A stretch of DNA of 64,000 nucleotides from Annona cherimola (GCA_030490835.1 CM059975.1:28800133-28864132), one strand, 5' to 3'. Numbered from the stretch's first letter, positions 48,288 to 59,872 are shown. Notes: generated by a model from the letters alone, not told the origin. Program-made: numbers and translations.

Positions 48288-48745
48288 TGGGGGGGTCGGG
48301 GTTGAGTAATTCTTTCATCAAAAAAAAAAAACATGTGTATAAATTTTACCAATTTTGAAAATTTGTAGATATCTTTTAGATTTTTGAAATTAATGGCATT
48401 ATCATAATTTACGAAAATATCAAAAATGTTACTAATTTTAAAAATTTTAAAAATCTCCAAAGGTGGCAAAACTTAATACACATCTTAAATATACTTCGAT
48501 TAATAATTATATAAAAAATTTCAAAAAAATATTAACAAACGAGTTAAATACACCGGAGTACACCGAAGTTAAATGCACCCGAATACACTAAATCAAAAAA
48601 AGAGAACAAAGTTTAGAAAAAAAGAATAATAAGTTCTACCTCTATAAAACCCACGTTACACATCGCATTTTTTTTCTTTTTTCTTTTTTTTCTTTTTTTT
48701 TTTGACTTCGATGATTCATAAAACATCTACTTCATCCATGTATTT

Positions 48746-49795
48746 AACATCCAAACTGTCTAAAATATCACTAAGTAGACAAATGTCGATACATTGTTAC
48801 ACACTAATGCATATGTAAATGGATTTTCTTAACTATTTTCATAATTTATAATAAATATATATTTTTAAGCAAATGTAGCCCCTGCAAATCGTTGGTTTAA
48901 ATAAAAATTGATTTTTTAACTAAACAATTTATGTTAAATATAATGAATGAGTTTCCCATCTACCGTCAAAAAATATAATGAATGGAATGAGTTTCCTATC
49001 TGCCGTCAAGATGAGAAAAATGAATGAAGTTGCATAAAACTGCTTCTATCATAGAAGTTCTTTGTAACCTTAAACTACGAGATAATTGAAAGAAAAGATA
49101 TCTTGAAGGCGACTTGACTCCCCCCCACCCCACCAAACAAAATAAATAAATTACTTCCTATTCCGAATATAATTTCTCATTTCCCAAGATGCAGCCACCT
49201 TTTCTCATCCAAATTGGATGCTCCTGAACAGGCTGGAAAAGACATGGATCCACTGACTGGAAGTGTAACAGAAGTATAAGGAAGAAGTAAAGAAAGAAAT
49301 AGAGATATCTAATGGCAATCAACGGGCACCAAACATGAGTGATCTAACCTAAGGAAGTTTGCAAAGTTATCTGGAAAAGAAAAAACAGAAAAAAGACAAG
49401 AGCCAAAGCCACGAGATCAAAGAGTAAGGATCTTCTGATTCAAGGCATTTACAGAGGATTTGACCCAACGATTCTTGGGCCTCTTAGACCAAACCTTAGG
49501 CCCCAAGAAATCTGAGAAACCACTTAAGTCCCACCGCTACGAAAGAATGTCCAATGAAATTTAAGAAAGAAGTAATAAATGCATTTTCAACACCTTGTCA
49601 TGAAATAAAATCATCCCAGAATTAAAATAAAATTTAAAAGAAAAAAGGAAAAAAAATAAAGAAACCTTTGGATATCCGCTAATTCCAAGCTATTCATTTC
49701 TCCTCCTTCCAATCCCTTGTCTTTCTGTATTTACACAATAACTGTAAATGGGGCAGGTCGGTCAGCATGCAATTGCTTGCAACACAGAGTACAAA
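48746..49795. other. Intergenic and 3' flank of the cysteine oxidase gene
   Basis: A partial inverted family-A-like stretch with two short copies of taatgaatgagtttcc-like sequence lies at 48930-49010. A cytosine run lies at 49121-49135. The segment from about 49480 to 49795 should hold the 3' UTR of the minus-strand gene. No other reading frame is convincing. Confidence 0.4.
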
Positions 49796-52700
49796 TCAGT
49801 TCACCATGATCTTTGGGCCCCTATACTTGTCTCCAACAACGAGGAAATCATCAGGTTTCTCAGTCTCTTCCAGCCATGCATACCCTCCTGCCTCGTCAGA
49901 TCCCAATTCCATGTCCCCTGTACAGATAAATCAGTCATGTAAATGGCACAAGTAACAACTAAAACATAGAAACTTGACACCCTAGAAAGATGCAGGACAA
50001 TGATCATGCTCAGTCTTCAGTTCTGAGCCTTTGTCAAAAGATAAACAACAAAATTTCCATTAATACTGGAGGATATAGAATAGCAGCAAAGAGCATTGGC
50101 AATTAAGTTGGTACATACCACTGCAATGAAGAGATTACACCTCAAAAATATTGAAACTAGGACAATTACAGCCTCTCATATGAATTCAAGAAAATTAGAC
50201 ATCAAATAAGAAAAAAAAAAATCACAGACAAATTCAAATATAAATATTGACAAATGAAGGTCCAATAAGATCCAAGAATGACGACTAGAATATGCCAACT
50301 GAATAGGTTGTACTACCATAAGTTTTGTACGAATCCTGATTTCAAAGGGTGAAAAACGGAGCAGACCTTCACATCCAAAGGAATTAATGGCAATGATTTT
50401 GATATCTCTTCCAGAGTGCAAAAACTAGTAGAAACCTATGGGCTAGTGGATCAAATAATAGCACTTTGAAAGTAAAGATCACTCAGCACCATACAGATTC
50501 CACATGCTGTTAAGCCTTAACCACAGAATGACCATGATGACCAAAGTTTAAAGATGGGTGAAACTCATACAATGTACACAGATGTATATTGATGTGAAAA
50601 TATTCAAACCTTATTGGGTGTCCTGATCCACACGCCACATTCAATAAAATAAATAACTGAATGGAAAGTCTACGAATGCATATAACAGTTTAATGGTTGA
50701 CAACAAAATAGCACATTGCATCCAGTCAGCATTTACATTGCTAAAAGGTTCATCTATGCATCACAAATATGAGTGGAACACATGACTAGAGTATTCAGGT
50801 GCAATCCGACAAAACAAAGCAACTTGGAAGTTGGAACTTAACCAATGGGAGGGCAGATGTTGGAATAGACAATAAGATAGACAAGTTTAACTTCTGAATC
50901 TATGTATCATGATGCTATTTAAATAAGCTGCTAGAATTCTCTGCCGAAGCAGTAAATTTTACATCAAATGAACAGTTGGCATTATATCAGCAGCCACACA
51001 AAATCCGTAAATCAGGGGCAGAATGAATTACAAAATCCACAACCAAAGATCTGCATGTTCAGCTTTCAGTTTATACTTTTCGAAGTGCTAGTTTTCAGTG
51101 GATGGATAGAATATATTTCATAGATTCCAAATCTTATACAAATATTAGCAAGCTGACCTTAGATACACAGATACACTCACAAAATACATCAAATCCACAA
51201 AATCAAATCAACAGAGCATAAGAACAAAGAAAGTGTGTCACATTTTCATGCAGTTTCTAGGTCAAAGTATCCAAGATGTTGAGCAAACAAGTATAACAAC
51301 CAGGTTTCAGTTCTTTCCAATTCAGTAAGAATTGCTGTCACCACTCTACTTTCAATATCTTACAGTTCAAATGCCTAGGCCATAAGGTCGTAGGATAATG
51401 ACACTATATATGCTGTTGTAACTTAGCTAAGTAACAACCCTGAGTATTTTATATTTTTAAATATTTTTCTTTATTTATTTTTAATGGGCCCAAGCGTATT
51501 TAGATCATATACCAAAATTTATCAAATTTAAATTCTCGCACTTATTTTTTTTAACAAATTTTCGAAAATTAAAAATTGTATCCTTTTTCATGTGCCTAAG
51601 AATGTGAAATAGGTGAAAATTTTTCATTTCTTAAACTTATAAAAAAATATATACGAAAATTTTTAAAATGATAAAATTTAGTATATTTAGTTTTCTGTAC
51701 TTGGGCCCATATAAAAATGAAAAGAAAATATCAAAAAATATGAAACATATAAGGTTGCTACTTAGATAAAAATTGCAACCATACGCATAGTATCATTATC
51801 AAAAGTTGTATATCCATGTCCATTTCAAAATCCACAAGCACCAGAATAGCGTTGATAACTGAACCACGGTCCTGGCTTTTAAAATATCTGAATAATGAAA
51901 TGGTAAGCACCTAGTATTCGTTGATAACTGAACCACGGTCCTGGCTTTTAAAATATCTGAATAATGAAATGGTAAGCACCTAGTATTCAACAATAGTGGC
52001 ACATACATACAGACTAGAAACTGCAATGGAATGGACAATAACTATGTCAGGTGTCAGCAGTTCTGTGTATACTGAACTCCTTGCCCAGGTGGTATAAGAT
52101 AAAGTGAACAAAGTGATCCCGGAGCACGAGTGAACCATGTCAACTTGAGGGAAAGAAAGAATCTAAGCCGACGTGGCTCAGGAGGAGGAAACAAGAGCCA
52201 GACTCCTCAGCAAGCTAACCAGCAAGAACCGAACAAGACATTCTCGGATGACGAGGTTTTGCCCATTCTCATTGAGTTGCTCACTGACCCTCCGACCATC
52301 AAGTTGCTGGAGCCGAAGCCGTTAACGAGTCGAGCCTTTGTTTTGTCTTTAGGGACCCCTTTGAATAAAAACCTAAATGATGATTGAGCTGGACTGACCT
52401 AACCCGATCTCCTATTTCTCCTTGACCGGACCCATTTCATTGACCGAAAAAAGCCTAGAACTCGTTCTTTTAGAAGTTTATCCTTCAATATCGAAAGCGG
52501 ACTCCTCTAATCCTATAGTGTAACGCCCCAGGCCTAACAGTAAGGTATTGTCCGCTTTGGGCCTCGGCCGCACGGTTTTGGAGGCCGCCAAGTACCTTAG
52601 TGAGGCGCCTTTTGGGGAAGGACGGGATGCACGTGAACCCAGAGGGGCAAAACCGTGCGGGGCCGAGGCCCAAAGCGGACAATACCTTACTGTTAGGCCT

Positions 52701-55623
52701 GAGGCGTTGCAAATGGTATCAAAGCCGACTCCCGACCTCTGGCCGATGGTGTCCAGCGGGGACGCTGGAGCCCCAAGGAGGGATGAATGTGATATCCCAC
52801 ATCGGTTAGGATGAGGGGGGGAGCCTGGATTATAAGTGGAGGCCGTCAGGTACCTTAGTGAGGCGCCTTTTGGGGAAGGACGGGATGTGCGTGAACCCAG
52901 AGGGGCAAAACCGTGCGGGCCGAGGCCCAAAGCGGACAATACCTTACTGTTAGGCCTGGGGCGTCCCTTCTCGAGGCAGTTGACATAAGATGAAAGCGTT
53001 CAATTCAGCTCATTCCTCCGCCGCGCTTCACTGGTGGGTTACGGAGCAACCGAGGGATAGGAAAAGTCACATGTGTATGAAGGGAAATGAGGGGAGAAAG
53101 TTTCGCTATGGAACTGTCTTGAGCCGGCAAAAGCGCTTTGGGTGGCACAGCATGGGATGTGCCTTAGTTGAGTCTTCATGACGAGAAGAGAAAGTTCCTC
53201 ACATCAATTAATTAGGCTAAATTCTATTTAGCAACTTGCAGGTCAAAAGTTGACCAACGGTCTCACTGAGTTTTGCTACCTGACAAGTGTCTACTGGGAA
53301 AGTGCCCTTTGGTCATAATGAAATGACCAAATTAGCACACATGATAAACACTGTTCAGACAGATTCCATCAACTGGATTCCCTAGCCCGTGAGTCAAGAA
53401 AGCATGGGCAGTTTAAAATCCAACAATAAGGTAGACTAGCGTAAGAAACTGTGGGCTAGCACATGTGATAAACACTCTTCAGACAGATGCGATTATATGG
53501 ATTCCCAAGCCTGCAAGTCAAGAAAGCATGGGCTCACTAAAATCCAACAATCAGGTGGATTACTGTAAGAAACTGTGGGCTGGCTAAAAACCCTCCAGCT
53601 AGCAGTTATCAGCTAAAGAACTACTTGATTCTGGCACGACAGTGGGAACATGCTGATGCACCACAATATCATGCCTCAATAAAAGTTTTAGTGGTCCATA
53701 AAACTTGTTTTTTTAATGGCTCCCGGTTTGACACCCGGGACAAACTCATTATTTCCTAGGGTCGAACCTGGGATGCAGGCAACGGTGTGCCCAAGATGCA
53801 TGCCACCTGCGCTGAAGCATGGATCCATAAAACTAAACCACCAGAAATAAATCTTTTGACTGTTAAAATCTTCATTTTTGGTTATTTAGTTTTGTAGTGT
53901 TAAACTATCTTTTTGGTAATTTAGTGTTGTGGCCCATGAAAACTTATATTAAGCCAAACACAAAATTCTAAATACAATAAACGGGTTGGATTTCATAAAT
54001 GAAACAATTCAGACATTACAAGGGATTCCTTCGAAACTTCAAAGGAACCGATTCCCTGTGATCAGCGCTGCCTCCTAGATTACATTTGTTGAATATAAAA
54101 AAAATAAAGCATCTTCATGACACCAAGTTTATGTTGGTACGTTGACAGCACTATTAAAAAATGCCAATTGTTGCCTTAAAGAATGACATTCAGCTTTCTG
54201 TGTTGCACCCATGCATATAAAATAATCCTAGTAGGCTTATGGAAAGAACAAATTAAAAACTATCATGAATGCTGCTGTGCACTTTTTAGCTAGGGATGAC
54301 ATAATATGCTGTCAATTCACCATGCAGGAAGCCAATAGGACAAAAAACAAACCTGAAAAACTCATGTATGGAAGATCATTATAGTATGTGCAGTGTCGTC
54401 CTTCGGCATCTGAATAAGGGGGGCCAAGCACGTCCAACACTGCACATGACGTCACTGCCGTGAAACGATGCATATTGCCACCTGCCGCTGGGTACAATAT
54501 AGAGGTATTGCATGGAGCAGTAAGGACATCATCTAACTTCAACTTTGCCAATCGGACCTCAGAAGGCTGGACTGTGGGGATTATTGAATCGTGCGACAGC
54601 AAAAATACATAGCAATGGAATAAAATTAATCCATAGAAATGCTCTCCTTCATCTAAAGACATGGAACCAAGAATATAAGAAGAAGAATATGCAATTGACA
54701 AGTTGAATATTTATTATGAACCTTTTTTTTTTTTGGAAAATGCTAACTAAATTACCTCAATTAATCATACACCTTTTAAGAACGATGACATCCTTATTTA
54801 AGGATCCAGCATTACAAGAGATGATTGGACCTTTGAAGTGTGAGGCGAAGAAATCGAGCTTAGAAAAGTCTCTTGGTTATGCATGGATGCATGTGCACTC
54901 ACAAAACTCAAAGAAAGCTTACAGTGGGAGGGGTTGATGGTCTTCATGGCAGCAGAAATATCAGCCCAGTCATACGATTTGATGTGCATAGAGCCAAAAA
55001 GAAGCTTGCTGAATACTGTCATACCCGGATGATTATGAAGTGGAATGACACCTGACGGGGGCAAACAGAAGATGCCAATCTGCAGGAATACATGAAACTG
55101 TGATATCCACAAGAACAATGTATCAGATTGTATCATGCTGGATATACATACTGCTACATACAGAGAATTTGTCGCATTCATATAAATGTAGGTATGTTAT
55201 TGGTGGGGATCCTTCAGCTTCAATGGTACTGCAATGCAGCATTTCCTGGTTCACTGGATTTGTTGGAGTGGATCCTTGAGTGCTGCTGGCCCAGAAATAC
55301 GGCATGTCCTGATGCAATCCGACATCTCCTGGAGTCATGCTATCTGCATGAGACAAGTAATAACCATAAGCACTAGCAAAAACAAACAAAGAAAGGGAAA
55401 GAAAAAAAAGGAGACATCCTTGTTGCCATAAATATGTGATATAATAAATGATAGTCCAGTTTGCAACTATCATCACATTGATACGGACATGAAAGAAAAT
55501 AAGTCGCATGCATGCAAACACAATTATAAGATTCTGTCAAAAAGGAAAAAGCAGATACATGACTCTAGATGAAAATTGCCATCAAAATGACAAGCGGAAC
55601 ATTCAAGGTATTCTAACTTTTTC

Positions 55624-55669
<46 letters not shown>

Positions 55670-58007
55670 ATGAAAAAGGCAGCCTGGTGCATTATGCTCT
55701 GGCTATTCGTGGAGTCAAGGGTAGGGCCGAACCACTTTTAAAGTATTCTAGTTATGATGTGGAATGATGCTCGATGTTATCTACATGCATATGGCCTAGA
55801 ATCACAACACTATTATCCACCAATTCACATCAGACCTTAGCATGTTTTTAGCTCACCAAATATTACAATTAATTGAACACATTTAACTATGGTAATGATT
55901 CAATACAACTGTTTTACTCTAATTTATATTTTCCCAAAGCTATACCATTTATCATGTTTATCCTTGTAAATTTTATTTATGATTCCAAAAATCACATGAA
56001 CTGAAAACTTTTATATACCATACACATAGTATACATTTTTCAAAGATTCCAATGGTTATACATTTGCTCTCAAAATATGCTCTTTTTTTTTTTTGGAAAA
56101 ATTTAAGTTTCCCATGAAATTATTTTTGGTAGCATGATAAAACAAGATGTGTCAAACAAAAGAAAAGGATTAGATTTGAAAAACAAAAACAAAAACAAGG
56201 GTGGCTGCATGGAGGCTCCATGCAGGCTTTGGCTGTATATTGAATCATCACTCAGCAAATATTCCTAAAATAATATGACCCAGGAAGTGATAAGTTGATT
56301 GGGCAAACATTGAAAAAAAAATATATCATTAGAGAAGGAAAAATAATGAGGAAAAATAATGCTTTCCCTGAGTTAGCTTAGCCAGTAAAGAGGCATACAG
56401 TTGCATTTTGTATAAGGTTTAACTCTACGATGAGAGAGAAAGGAAAAAGACAACAACGGATAAAAGAATCAAATGGTACTTCACCATCCCAATAGAATGA
56501 TTGATACAATTTTAAAAAGGTAAACTACATTCAATGGCATGCCAAAGCAATATCCTATTTGAGGTGGATACCACTAACAATGTAGAAAACAAGAATAAGA
56601 GTAATAAAAAATGGAATATTCACTGCATGAGGCTCCTGCCAATACAAGGGCTACAAATAACATGCATACATGAACGTGTGATGTTTACGTAGAACTTCAG
56701 CAACTCTCGTGATCATATTGGAAGAGTACATGGGTGCATATGTCAACAGTTACGAAACAAAGAACAGATAGTAATCGAATGTGCATGTGTATATGAATAC
56801 ACATAATGCTCTTTGAGATATATTTATGTTGCTGACATCAAACAGCTGGAATAAAAATTGTCTGATGGCATGATACATGCTTGCATACTCTTGCATTGCC
56901 ATACAGGACAAGAAGCTGCTCAGATACTTATGCATCACCCCAAATACAATGAATGTCCCACGATCAAGGATTCCCGAACAGATAAACCACCAATGCAAGC
57001 CAAAAAAGCCAAGACAATAGCGTACATTTTTCTTTATCCGGAAAAGATGAGAACTAGGAGACATTTTACAACATAACAAAGGTATCCACAATTTACTGAC
57101 ATTTATCTTCAATATGAAACATCATAGATGTTACTCTCCTCCATCGTGACATTGAAATGTTGCATGCTTATAAAGAACACGATCAATACTTCAGATCAAT
57201 GGTGAGTTTTACCAATTTTATTTTTCAAAATCTAACAGATTCTCTCAGTAAGAGAAGCCATATATCTGCAAACCTTGACATCCAACTCGCCATGCATTGA
57301 ACATTGTTTCTAATTTGGCCCAATATTTCCCTTCTTTCTTCTTCTTTTTTTGATTCCTTAATGCATTTCATTTATTGATTGCCTCAAAATAATTACAAGA
57401 CAAATGCAACCAATGCATTGTACTGATCTTGGAGTCTATTAAAATCCTCGCCAGAATTCATGCACCTCAAAAACTAGGCAAGTAAACATAGCAATTTAAA
57501 AAAAAAAAAAAAATTAAAAAAAATCTAAGTTCACTTAGAAGAGCAATACCCAGTTAAAGAAATCAAGCAAAGAACATATTACGTGAGAGTAAACAGAAAA
57601 TGATATTCTTTGAAGAGAACAATAATTACATCAACGAGAATTTAAATTTCAACACAAGCATGCGCACGTCCAATCCTCCTCCTACCTTCAGCTTGCTCCA
57701 ACCAAATTCTCGATGACAGAAGCACTTGCACGCAGAAATTCAGGCACAAGCAAATCAGAAAAAATCATTCAAAGCACGGATTGAAAAGCGTACCTAGAAC
57801 GGAGCATAGCCGTTGGACGTCGTCGGGGGAGGGAACAGCAGTCCCAGCGTGAGCGAACACCTCCTTGCACGTCTCGTACAGCTTCTGGACGACAGCAGCC
57901 GGCATGGATTTCCGGTGCCGCCTCCGGTTCTTCCTCGCCCTGCTCTTCTCCGGCAATTCGCAAAATTGCCGCCCCGTTCTCTTGATCAATCCCGTTTCAA
58001 TCCTCAT
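49796..58007 (-). CDS. Plant cysteine oxidase (PCO), N-terminal cysteine dioxygenase
   Basis: Five exons: 58007-57794, 55343-55162, 55079-54923, 54571-54353 and 49917-49796, giving 297 aa. All introns have GT/AG ends and the frame is kept through each. It belongs to the PCO/ADO family: ESRxRxNRRR-like basic N terminus, [44 protein letters not shown], then [16 protein letters not shown]. Predicted Fe(II) ligands are H147, H149 and H219 (in GGNMHRF). The last exon encodes [14 protein letters not shown] and [11 protein letters not shown]. The enzyme uses O2 to oxidise N-terminal cysteines of proteins such as group VII ERFs and VRN2, feeding them into the Arg/N-degron pathway, and so acts as an oxygen sensor in cytosol or nucleus. 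The last intron is 4435 bp and intron 1 is 2450 bp, both carrying insertions. I chose ATG 58007 (MRIET) for family match; an in-frame ATG at 58031 would add eight residues. Confidence 0.93.
51852..51989 (+). repeat. Perfect 69-bp tandem duplication
   Basis: The copies at 51852-51920 and 51921-51989 appear identical, each from gttgataactg to cctagtattc. The identity implies a recent duplication. It lies in the last intron of the cysteine oxidase gene. Confidence 0.95.
52130..53181 (+). other. Unassigned GC-balanced block split by TRIM sequence
   Basis: 52130-52387 is an 85-codon open frame containing [18 protein letters not shown], and 52990-53181 is a 63-codon frame. I recognise neither. Both differ in composition from the surrounding AT-rich intron. 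They lie on either side of the TRIM at 52519-52964. Possible sources are a piece of organelle DNA, a gene fragment or another element. No start context, splice sites or family motif supports a functional gene. Confidence 0.25.
52519..52964 (+). mobile_element. Rearranged TRIM with head-to-head LTR fragment
   Basis: The same family as 23980-24679. 52519-52580 is an inverted LTR 3' end (tgtaacgcccc onward). It joins at 52581 a direct LTR fragment that runs to ggcgttgca at 52711. A primer site TGGTATCAAAGC (one mismatch from TGGTATCAGAGC) follows at 52714-52725, then an internal domain of about 80 bp with a purine tract. The second LTR starts tgatatcccacatcgg at 52790 and is cut off near 52964. 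The inverted joint forms a palindrome of roughly 60 bases per arm, separated by the LTR body. No target duplication is evident. It lies in the last intron of the cysteine oxidase gene. Confidence 0.8.
53333..53580 (+). repeat. 124-bp tandem duplication
   Basis: The copies at 53333-53456 and 53457-53580 share tgataaacac, ttcagacagat, gagtcaagaaagcatggg, aaaatccaacaat and gtaagaaactgtgggct. They differ by about a dozen substitutions, so this is older than the 69-bp duplication nearby. It is intronic. Confidence 0.8.
53706..53823 (-). mobile_element. tRNA-derived SINE in cysteine oxidase intron 4
   Basis: The 11-bp duplication tccataaaact flanks the element (53695-53705 and 53824-53834). On the minus strand a head with gcgcaggtggcatgc (A-box-like) and caggttcgaccc (B box) is followed by cgggtgtcaaaccggg and ends in an A-rich tail, seen as T's at 53706-53714. 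This is a complete short retroposon, oriented the same way as the host gene. Confidence 0.75.
55616..55740 (-). mobile_element. Truncated SINE with long A tail in intron 1
   Basis: The minus strand reads ggttcggccctacccttgac, then a short body and an A tail of about 38 bases interrupted by G (T's at 55617-55668). The flanks aggtattcta (55606-55615) and aagtattcta (55741-55750) differ at one base, fitting a target duplication. The A box is missing, so the head is truncated. Confidence 0.6.
56380..56450 (+). mobile_element. Possible SINE head in intron 1
   Basis: ttagcttagccagtaaagagg resembles an A box, and aaggtttaactct, about 40 bases on, resembles a degraded B box. Arrangement and spacing fit a tRNA-derived SINE, but no tail or target duplication is visible. 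Confidence 0.35.
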
Positions 58008-58534
58008 CCAGGCCAGAAACAAAGCAACCAAAGCAACCCCAAGAAAAATGGGAGTTCTAGAACACTTCCCAACTCGTCGATATGATCTTTCAGTTCCCGT
58101 ACTGGGTCTATCCGGACTCCAGAGGGTGAGAAAGATGTGATCTTTTTTAAATAATATTATATGCTGCTTTCGATGGAGTGATGATGGGGATTTGGGGTTT
58201 AAATGCAGAGACTGAGAGGATGACTGTGTTGTGTTTGTAAGGAGAAAAGAAAACCAGGGGCCATGAAATGCCAGATAGACTAGCGAGGAGAAAAAGTGGC
58301 CGGTTTTTTCCTATGGGCTGCAATTCCAAACAGCGGATTCGAGTTTTTATTATTTTATGCATTCTTCCCATTTTGCCCTTTTCAAGTCCCTATCTCTTCC
58401 AACCACGGCTACAAACATGGATTGCGACTCAACGCTCGCGCGAACTCAATGCTTGTGCAAGCTGTGCCTTTTTTTAATATATATATATACAGTTATTGCG
58501 GTGCAGTTATGTACATTTGACTAAAAATGAGCTC
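58008..58534 (-). promoter_or_regulatory. Upstream region of the cysteine oxidase gene
   Basis: This stretch should contain the 5' UTR and promoter on the minus strand. A TATA-like gcatataatatta lies at about 58150-58165, roughly 150 bases from the ATG. A TA microsatellite lies at 58478-58491. I could not identify a defined hypoxia-responsive element by eye. Confidence 0.35.
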
Positions 58535-59085
58535 CATATATATTAAAATATAATAAAATTTTATACAATCATTGATTCATATATAAATTTTATAGAAAAT
58601 TGTTTATATGTTGAAAAAATCACTTTAAAGTTGTTATTTACATTAAACTATTTTATTACGTTGAATTTATACTATTTTCAAATGAGATCCATGCACATAT
58701 TTGATTGAGATGAAAATATATATGATAATAGAATACATTATTCTAAATACTGCGTTAAAAATCATTTCAATATGAGTCTTTAGTGGGTTATACCTTCTAA
58801 AAAATAAAAAATCTTCATGAGTAAATTATAACAAAACACATAGATATATTTAAGTATGCATTAAAATGTTATAATAATTTATAAAATGTACATATACGAT
58901 TGATGTTTTAGGCGATTTAGATATTGAATTAACTGCTTTAAATTAGTATATAAATAAAATAAATTTATTACACTAATTTTGTATTATTCTAGATATGGGT
59001 TATGCATATATTTGATTTTTATGAAACTTAATATTCTTGTTAGATAAATTATTCCAAATATAATGAATTTTTATTTTATCGTCAA
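58535..59085 (+). repeat. Repeat family A, two adjacent partial copies
   Basis: The copy at 58535-58755 has acattaaactattttattac, gagatccatgcacatat and aatagaatacattattctaaa, the same words as the fold-back at 35150-35468. A more diverged copy follows at 58855-59085 (attgatgttttaggcgattt, then ataaatttattacactaatt). They are directly repeated. Confidence 0.55.
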
Positions 59086-59418
59086 ATAGGATCTAGGGGT
59101 CAAAGTATTCGAATGTGTCCCAGGCAGTGAACTTTTTTAATTTTTACAAACATGAGAGCTTTATCTAGATTTTCCATCATGTTAAATTTATTGATTTTTT
59201 TAATTTATTTAGTATCTTATTTCGAGTTTTGAAAATTTAAAAATAGCATGAATGCATTTACAAGTATAGAATGTCTAAGGAGTTTCGCACCTTTATGAAA
59301 AGAATTAAATATATGGAGATATGATCAGTAATTTTAAAAACACCATAACTTATAGTATAATTTTCTTAAAATGAGACTTATATTCACTTAAGTATATTAA
59401 TATTTTCTACAATTATTT

Positions 59419-59692
59419 ATCCACAAGTGTATTTGGGAAATGATAAAATTTTTCAATGAAAATTTTTAGATGTATCAAGTTTTTGAAATAAGATAAAATG
59501 AGGTGATATAATAGATGTAATGATGAGGAGAAAAAGATTAAAATTAAAATAGATAAATTAGTCGTACATTTAATTATGTTGAAATAATTAAAAATTAGAG
59601 TAGTCATGTGGAAAAATATGAATAAATAATTAAAAATAGAGTAATTGTGAAAAGTGAAAAGATTGAGAATGAAAAGTTTTTTGTGTAAACAA
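59419..59692 (+). repeat. Repeat family B MITE
   Basis: It begins gtgtatttgggaaatgataa. The interior words taatgatgaggagaaaaag and attaaaattaaaatagataa match siblings. It ends gtgtaaacaaacatac, a decayed inverted end. Confidence 0.5.
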
Positions 59693-59699
59693 ACATACA

Positions 59700-59852
59700 T
59701 CGTATATAATTTATGTTTAAATAATTTATATGTTAAAAAAACTTCAAAATCATTATTTATATCAGACGATTTTATAACATTGATTTGTATTATTTTCATA
59801 TGAGCCTTATATATATCCAATTTAGATAAAAATTAGTATGACCATAAAATAA
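59700..59852 (+). repeat. Repeat family A, partial copy
   Basis: ttcaaaatcattatttatat, gacgattttataacattgat and gataaaaattagtatgacca match the family-A core and part of its right arm. Confidence 0.45.
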
Positions 59853-59872
59853 ATAATTTTGCAATCAATAAT

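Larger units (their letters stand above)
41222..48330 (+). mobile_element. L1-type LINE (non-LTR retrotransposon)
   Basis: Flanking 14-bp duplications acatgtgtataaat (41208-41221 and 48331-48344) bracket the element, and a 12-base A tail (48319-48330) precedes the second copy. The order 5' UTR, ORF1 with a zinc knuckle, ORF2 with endonuclease, reverse transcriptase and RNase H, short 3' UTR, A tail is that of plant L1 elements carrying an extra RNase H. The perfect duplication suggests moderate age, but ORF2 has frameshifts and a nested hAT MITE at 47195-48110. Without the MITE it is about 6.2 kb, essentially full length. Confidence 0.95.
41112..48592. mobile_element. Long-armed fold-back MITE split by a LINE
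   Basis: The left arm at 41112-41221 begins ttgtacaccgagtgcattta. The right arm at about 48455-48592 ends aatgcacccgaatacact. They pair as reverse complements over more than 100 bases, including aagtatatttaacatgtgta on the left and its partner on the right. The LINE landed in the left arm and duplicated acatgtgtataaat. Without the LINE the MITE would be about 370 bp. Confidence 0.65.
40607..48745 (+). repeat. Tandem repeat of ~310 bp, split by nested insertions
   Basis: The unit at 40607-40916 (cacccaaaatgctatttgaag, then gttggagttgataaaataaa, aagatgtaaaagtggga, gaacaaagtttc, ttctacctat and cattacaca) begins again at 40917. The second copy runs to about 41096, is interrupted by the nested elements, and resumes at 48597-48745 with gagaacaaagttta, aagttctacctc and gattcataaaacatctact. 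Pieces on the two sides together make one unit, which shows the order of insertions. Confidence 0.65.

Noticed and set aside
57813..58140. Plus-strand frames over cysteine oxidase exon 1
   Set aside because: They are shadows of a GC-rich exon that clearly codes on the minus strand.
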